Source of the DNA: Inonotus obliquus
Lineage: Eukaryota > Basidiomycota > Agaricomycetes > Hymenochaetales > Hymenochaetaceae
Assembly (NCBI GenBank): GCA_032164295.1
Contig: JAJHTX010000003.1
Coordinates: 620,001-684,000, forward strand
Direction: 5' to 3'
Length of the DNA stretch: 64,000 bases
Positions 58,222 through 64,000 of the stretch are shown here, piece after piece. Under the pieces are notes generated by a model, which saw nothing but the letters and a program-made list of their open reading frames with translations, was not told the origin of the DNA and searched no databases. A program made the position numbers and the translations under genes. The first letter of the stretch is position 1, and every line of letters starts with the position of its first letter.

Positions 58222-60731
58222 TTATTTCTTGCGCTTAGTCGCTGTGAAAACCTTATCAGGTAAAACCTCGGGAGATGGGAAGAAAGCATACTAGTCGACT
58301 TCGCATCCGTCGCCTTGCGCTTCTGTCCACCAGTGGGCGAGCCGGATTTCTTCGATGCCCGCCAGCGCTTCTGCGGTGCCAATGTTGCTTCTTCCTGGTC
58401 TCCGTCTGCATCATCGTCACCTTCTGCATCCGCCTCCATCGCCGCATCTACACCCGCGTCTATTGTTCCTTCTACGTTTGCACCATCAGCGATAGCTTTA
58501 TCCTTCGTTATCGAACTTGACGCAATAGGAGGAACACAGGAAGGTGCACAACGTGGGCAGAACCACTCGCCTTCTGGTATAGCTGGCAACGGGGGTTTAA
58601 GGCAAGAAGTGTGGTATGGGAAGTCACACTATTGTCACAACTTTTAAAGCATCAGCTACAGACAATAGGACCAAGAGACGGACCTTGTCGCATGCCAATG
58701 GTGGGTCATCGTCCCCTCGGTCTTTCTTGCAAACAACACAATCGTCAGGTGAATCAACCTCAGCAGGGTGTCGTGGAAAGTCTGACAGCTTCGCATTCGG
58801 ACGTGCAAGGAAGAGCGTTGTATTCTGCGATGCCGCAATGCTATTCCAATATTCAGCACCGACAATCGCGAGGGTTGCAAAATCAGCATGTACTCAATGA
58901 CGTCAATGCCAATTAATGGCTGGTGCCTCGTCGGCTTTGTTGCGCTCTTTGGCTCGTTTGGTCCAAATCCCAATTCGCCATAGGCGGCATTCTGCCCAAA
59001 CGCTATAGTCATAACTCCGCCCTCTTCCTCATCTGGCGCAAGTGCAAAATGCGTTACACCGCCACTGCGCGTGTTATAAACCTTGCAGCCCCTACGAAGA
59101 ATTGATAAGCTTGAGCAAGACCCGTAAATAGTTTAGCTCTACATTAATTCCTGGATGTAGCGGAAGGTTGAGAACGGTGATCCGGATGAACCTTCACCAC
59201 TGTTTTTCCACTGAAATAGATTATCAGACGGATTCAACTACAAGACCAAAAAAGACACACCTTGCCGGCCATGTAATACATACCCTGCTTGTCCAGCACA
59301 ACAGAGTTTGTTGGACCGGCGGACACTGATGTTCCTCGCATCATCTCATTGGGTCCTGAGAACTGATTGCAGATGCTCGTCAGGTTTGAGTTCGAAGCAC
59401 ATGAGATGACGAGTCATACTTGAGGAACAACTTTCGGAATGAGGACATCTTGCTGATTGCCCAATCCTAATCGACAGTAGCCATTATAGCCCCAGACGTA
59501 GACAAGCCTATGGGAACATCGGTTAATAAGTTGGATAACGGGAAACGGGGAAATGCAGTTACCCCTCCTTATCTAATGCAATGGAATGCTGATGACCACA
59601 GGCAATTTGAGTAACGTGTTTCTCTTCGAGACTCCTCACGAGGACTTCCAGGCACTCATTAAGAGGTACAGCTCAGTAGAAAATAGGCTTGGCCCACCAG
59701 GTTGCGAATGCACGTCAAACATAGTCTTGTTACCAGTAGCGATATGTTCTCCCGTGCGCCCATTTCCCAGCTGACCATGTTCTCCACTTCCAATCGCGTA
59801 AACTACCCCATCCACGTTTAACCGACGCGCTCAACTGAGAAAGAAGGCCGAAGCTTACTCACGTTTTCCGGATGCTGAGAGGAGAATCGAGAAGCTGATG
59901 CCCGCTGCAACTTTTACGATCTTCTCCCTCTCACCATTTGGCCACGGCCCGCGAATGGCCGTGAAGCTTGAAATTTCCGGACAGGGCGGATGTCCACACT
60001 AAATTCGATACACGAATTAGCAAGTTAGATCAAGTCCAGAAGCCCGGATAGAAGAACCTGCCTGGCCATATGAGTTCGCACCAGCAGTCCACACTTCGCC
60101 ATTACTTCCCACAAGCAACGTATGACTCCTTCCAACAGCAGCATGCACAAACGTGACGTCCTTAGGAGCTCCGAGCATCTGGGGCGTGATTCTGCGCGGC
60201 TCAATTTCGCTCACGATGCCAGGCGGATGACTTGCTTCACCCCGCATTGAACGCCCAAGAGCAGCTGGGGCATTCCGTCCGAAGACGTAGGCGGAACCGT
60301 CGATAGCGATACAGACGACGTGGCAGCCCGCGCCCGAGGCATGTATGGATGTAATAGCTACATTGGCGAGCGAACGGAGGATGTGTGGTTCGAGGAGGTC
60401 TGGGCTGTTGCAAAAGCGACGCGTGTTGTTTGACTGTCAGTACTAGTGTAGGAGGAAAATAAGGACTGCTGGCTCACTGCTCAGGCTCTTCCCTCTTCTT
60501 GTCTTTCCTCCCAAGAGTCGACCTATATTGAATAGATGAGCGGTGTGTTAGCGAAGGTGATTGTGCGTTCTGAGGAGACGAACCAGTCCGTGCCACCGCA
60601 AATCAGGACTAGCAATAATTATTATTATTCAAGAAATAATTCGCGTATACTTGGCATTTACCTCTGCCCCACTTTTCGTGTTGTGTACTCTGTTGGGTTG
60701 TTGGATGTGCTGTGGGGAATTGTTGAGACAT
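58222..60731 (-). CDS. RCC1-repeat protein with C-terminal PHD finger
   Basis: The ATG is at 60731 ([20 protein letters not shown]). Exons give [53 protein letters not shown] and [20 protein letters not shown], then [18 protein letters not shown], i.e. several RCC1 beta-propeller repeats, and [15 protein letters not shown]. The C-terminal part has [20 protein letters not shown] split by an intron, then [20 protein letters not shown] and WFCPRCAP. This is a complete C4HC3 PHD finger. An acidic stretch ([16 protein letters not shown]) and a basic tail (TTKRKK) end the protein at 58222. It is probably nuclear and chromatin-associated, with the PHD finger reading histone H3 tails. I found no frame break in the joined parts, but middle exon limits (59100-60000) are approximate. 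Confidence 0.82.
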
Positions 60732-61601
60732 ACTGCAGCACGTCTGTGGGTAAGTTTGGTTCAACTTGCGGAACTCAACAAAAACGGATTTAATTGCCGT
60801 CAAAATACAACGCCGGCAACCACTGTTTTGATGTGAGATAGAACAACTATGCTCCCGGTAAAAATATGTAAAATTACAGTGTATCTGAACAAATAAGATG
60901 CATTAGAGGAACTGGATAGAAGCTACATGGCTATCGATGCTCGAGGCGCGCAACAAAGCCCGCTGCACGCGTCTGGTCGCGTCGTCTCGCGCCACCGCGT
61001 CTATCAGTACCGAAAGTATGGTTTCTGGGATCGCTGAGATCAATTCATGATTGCGTTTGCATCGTGTCTAGGCAGGATAGAACATAGCTCGATGGCCGAG
61101 GCTGTCAAGGCGGAAATATCACAACTTTATCACCCTTCGAGTTCGAAGCTGGAGAGGCCCTAGCTGCATCGCAGTATACTTTCTCTTCAGTTATGAAAAA
61201 GCAGGAGGTTTCTTGGTGTCTAGTTTCCTTTTCGTGGTCTTTGTCGTTCCAAATTCTCTTTGACCACCAGGAGTGTTCAGAAGTACCCATAAGATGATAA
61301 CATAGACAAGCACCCCATAGGACAGAAACGGAAGGAAAGAACGTCCAAGTCGAAGACTTTGTAGTCAAGTTGCGTCTATTTGACTGCAATGAGTACTACA
61401 TAGTGGTGGTTAGCGGTCAAGTCAAGTCTTTGGATTGCACCTATGAATTGAAGTGTGAGGCCTGCCCTAAAGCTGATATTCCCACGCGTCGTTCCCAAAG
61501 ATATTAATAGCACAACTCTCCCTCCTGATAACGGACCGAATATAATTCAATGCCCATCTTTATCAACCCACCAGCCCTTTCATGCTTCTTGTATCTTGAG
61601 T
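60732..61601. other. Intergenic region between divergent genes
   Basis: Holds the promoters of the RCC1/PHD gene (minus) and the permease (plus). Frames here are short and unrecognised. No repeat is seen. Confidence 0.4.
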
Positions 61602-63787
61602 ATGGCAAGTGAATTGGCTATGGTAGAACTTGTCCAGGACAGAGACTTGTCCGATCAGCGCCTGGAGGAACTAGGCTATCAGCCCCAGTTCAAGCGCAAC
61701 ATGTCGCTGTTCGGAGTACTCGGCATGTCCTTCTGTGCCATAGGTATCCTCACAGGTATGAGCAGCGCCTTTCAGACAGGATTGTTCTCGGGAGGACCAC
61801 TAGGACTATTTTGGGGATGGAATGTATGTGCATTGCTGGAATGATTCATATTGTATCTCACGATCCACTCAAGATCTGTAGCTTCTTTATGCTGCTCATC
61901 TCACTTTGTCTCGCTGAAATCTGCAGCGCGTAGTACGTTATCGGTGCATTCTCGTAAACCTTTAGCTGACAGGGAGATTGGCCAAGTCCGACGATGGGAG
62001 GGCTCTATTTCTGGGTTTGCAAGATGAAACCGGAAGCTCCAGTTCTTGGCTGTAAGCCTACCCCTTATATCATCATTCGGTAGGACGAAGGCCGACGCAA
62101 TTTTCAAGTCTTTACTGGGTGGATATACACCATGGCTATGATCTTCACTGGAACTTCAGGCAATCTTAGGTGCGTAAGCACGAACTACATAGTGCACTTG
62201 GTGACCAAATTTTGCACATATTTAGTACGGCACTCTACCTTGCTTCGCTCGTTGAGGTTGCCTCCGGAAAATCGCTATCGCGATTGGAGATTGCCGCAAT
62301 GGCTTGGGGGGTCAATATCACTTCCGGTATTGTGAATACAATCGGGACCGTGGCTATTGGCCGAATGAGTTCTTTCAATGTGTGGTGGACATTGCTAGGG
62401 ACGATCGTTCTTGCTGTAACACTGCTAGTGAAAGCGCCAAACTTGGTAAGTTTTCCAGCACGCTCTATGTTGCTGAGAGTGTGACTAAATCATTGACAAT
62501 GCGGACGAGAACTCACCGAAGTTTGTCTTCACGGACTTCGAAAAGTGAGATCGAATCTTGGTTATTATGGTTGTTTGGCCTAATTTACCTTGGGATGCCA
62601 GCTTCACAGGATGGAGTTCAAAAGGCTTCGTAGTCCTTCTCGGGTTCCTTCAAGTGTGCAAACAATCCGTTACGCAGCCCTGGGCGCTTTTCTAATTTAA
62701 GGCATTTTTAGGCAGTCTACTCTCTAGAAGGCTGTGAAACGGCAGCACAAGTAGCCGAAGAAGCCGTTCGCGCCGAGCTCCTTGCACCATTGGCCATTGT
62801 GTTCTCCATAGTTGGTTCATGGATCATCGGTGTAGTATACATGCTGGCGCTTCTCTTCAGTGTACAGTCAATCCCTGCTGTGCAACAGACAACGCTCGCT
62901 TTGCCGATTTCGCAGCTCTTCGTTGACGCCGCGGGACCAAGACTCTCGTTATTGTGCCTTGCTTTCGTTGGCCTTGCTCAGGGGATGGCCGCGGCAACGG
63001 CGTTCACCGCAAGCGCTAGATTGTTATACGCATTGGCTAGGGACAATGCCGTTCCTGCTGTTGTGAAGGGGCATCTAATGACATTGAATAGGGGACAAGC
63101 ACCATATGTGGGCGTCTGGGTCAGTGTACTTGTCGGGTGTATCATATCGTGCGCATATATCGGGAGTAGTATCGCGGTGAGGCTCTATTTTCCGGACACA
63201 AGCGTGAAGATTGACGGGTGCAAATGAACAAAGTTCAATGCTATTCTTTCGTCTGCCGCAGTCGCAGTCATGCTGAGTTATCTTCAGCCAATAGTTATTC
63301 GTGTTCTCTGGCCCCTATCGTACGTGAAAACTTGTCGGCATAAGATGGTGACTCACGTCCGGGTATTGCAGATTAAGGGACCGAGGACCGTTCAGTCTAG
63401 GATCCTGGTCTTGGGCGATCAATTTTCTTAGCTTCCTGGCAAGTCGCGTAATTCCATCCCATTAATTTACGACTTATTGCCCCACAGTTTTCCATCTTTG
63501 TCTGCGTTCTGTTCGTCCTTCCCACGGCGGATCCGACGGATCCGGAGAACATGAACTACGCCATTGTTGCGGTTGGTGGACTTCTTGCCATCACTACTAT
63601 CATGTGGATCTCTTGGGGACACTCCAAGTTTCGTGGGCCTGTAAATACCCGTCTAGAGGATTCCAGATCGTTTGTTGTAGAACCAGCATCGATGAAAGAT
63701 GCGAAGTCTGGTGACTTAAAGGAGCGAATGATGGAAACTGAGGGGTCACATCGGTTCGCTCCTGAAAGAGAGATGGCGGACGAGTAG
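61602..63787 (+). CDS. Amino-acid/choline permease of the APC superfamily (ACT family)
   Basis: The ATG is at 61602 (MASELAMVELVQDRDLSDQR). Exons 61602-61823, 61874-61929, 61987-62051, 62109-62169 and 62226-62445 join in frame, followed by at least four more. The conserved start of the fungal amino acid/choline transporter family is LGYQPQFKRNMSLFGVLGMS. FCAIGILTGM, LISLCLAEICSAPTMGGLYF, FFTGWIYTMAMIFTG, LEGCETAAQVAEEAV and TASARLLYALARDNAVPAV follow. Twelve hydrophobic spans are expected. A hydrophilic C-terminal tail ends at 63787. Relatives include the GABA permease Uga4 and choline transporter Hnm1; the substrate cannot be chosen from sequence alone. The exon limits around 62450-62640 are uncertain. 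It should work at the plasma or vacuolar membrane. Confidence 0.87.
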
Positions 63788-64000
63788 TTGCTTTTTCTTA
63801 CTACTTTGAAATTGTTGATTGAGGGGCGGCGTTTTTGTTGCGATGGGTGTGACTGTGGGAATATATGAGGCTGACATAACGCCCGCGCGAGGGTGTTTCT
63901 CTCACCTCCCCTCTCTTATTTCGCAGCACCGAACGTCATCCTTTTCGACTCAAATGCACCGGCAAACCCGAACTGTGGTAGCTATGGTGCTGACCATAGG
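63788..64000. other. 3' flank of the permease gene
   Basis: About 210 bp running to the window edge. No further gene start can be supported. Confidence 0.4.

Noticed and set aside
1..64000. CRISPR arrays, operons, ribosome binding sites, bacterial-type defence islands
   Set aside because: The sequence is eukaryotic with spliceosomal introns. No regularly spaced repeats of CRISPR type were seen, so these features do not apply.

Overview
The window looks like nuclear DNA of a basidiomycete fungus, most likely an Agaricomycete. The genes are rich in short GT-AG introns (about 48-62 nt), several have micro-exons, and TATA boxes of the TATAAAA type lie 70-100 bp before some starts. The gene content fits: DUF6533-type membrane proteins, fungal cytochromes P450, a fungal vacuolar M28 protease, a cellular rvt-type reverse transcriptase, a coronin and a squalene synthase. 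I cannot name the genus. All homology calls are by eye from translated sequence.

Layout. 0-9 kb: one partial and one complete DUF6533-type gene (minus), two dispersed repeat families and an unrecognised 613-codon single-exon gene. 9.8-12 kb: an alpha/beta hydrolase and a small glycolipid transfer protein gene. 12.6-15.5 kb: Argonaute copy 1 (plus). 16.8-21.7 kb: a proline iminopeptidase fragment, a badly decayed trehalose-phosphate synthase, an intact acidic orphan gene and a second iminopeptidase fragment. 22-26 kb: a repeat copy and an intact seven-exon M28 vacuolar protease. 26.3-31.4 kb: a GMC oxidoreductase with one in-frame stop, then coronin. 31.6-43.6 kb: a sterol-methyltransferase-like gene, a DHA2 transporter, two P450s and a DUF6533-type gene. 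44.6-47.5 kb: Argonaute copy 2 (minus). 50-51.2 kb: a decayed D-2-hydroxyacid dehydrogenase. 53.3-56 kb: an rvt gene with two one-base frame breaks. 56-64 kb: intact squalene synthase, an RCC1/PHD protein and an amino-acid permease.

The most striking feature is the pair of nearly identical Argonaute genes about 29 kb apart and pointing at each other. Both lack all four residues of the canonical DEDH slicer tetrad. Copy 2 is a complete four-exon gene (883 aa). Copy 1 carries a 19-bp deletion between 6-bp direct repeats that breaks the frame after the N domain, unless a cryptic 59-nt intron removes the damage. Between and around the copies many genes are decaying while neighbours are intact, so this is a region of strongly uneven constraint. 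Squalene synthase, the methyltransferase-like gene, the P450s, the transporter and the GMC enzyme could be read as a loose triterpenoid/sterol-modifying neighbourhood, but that is inference only.
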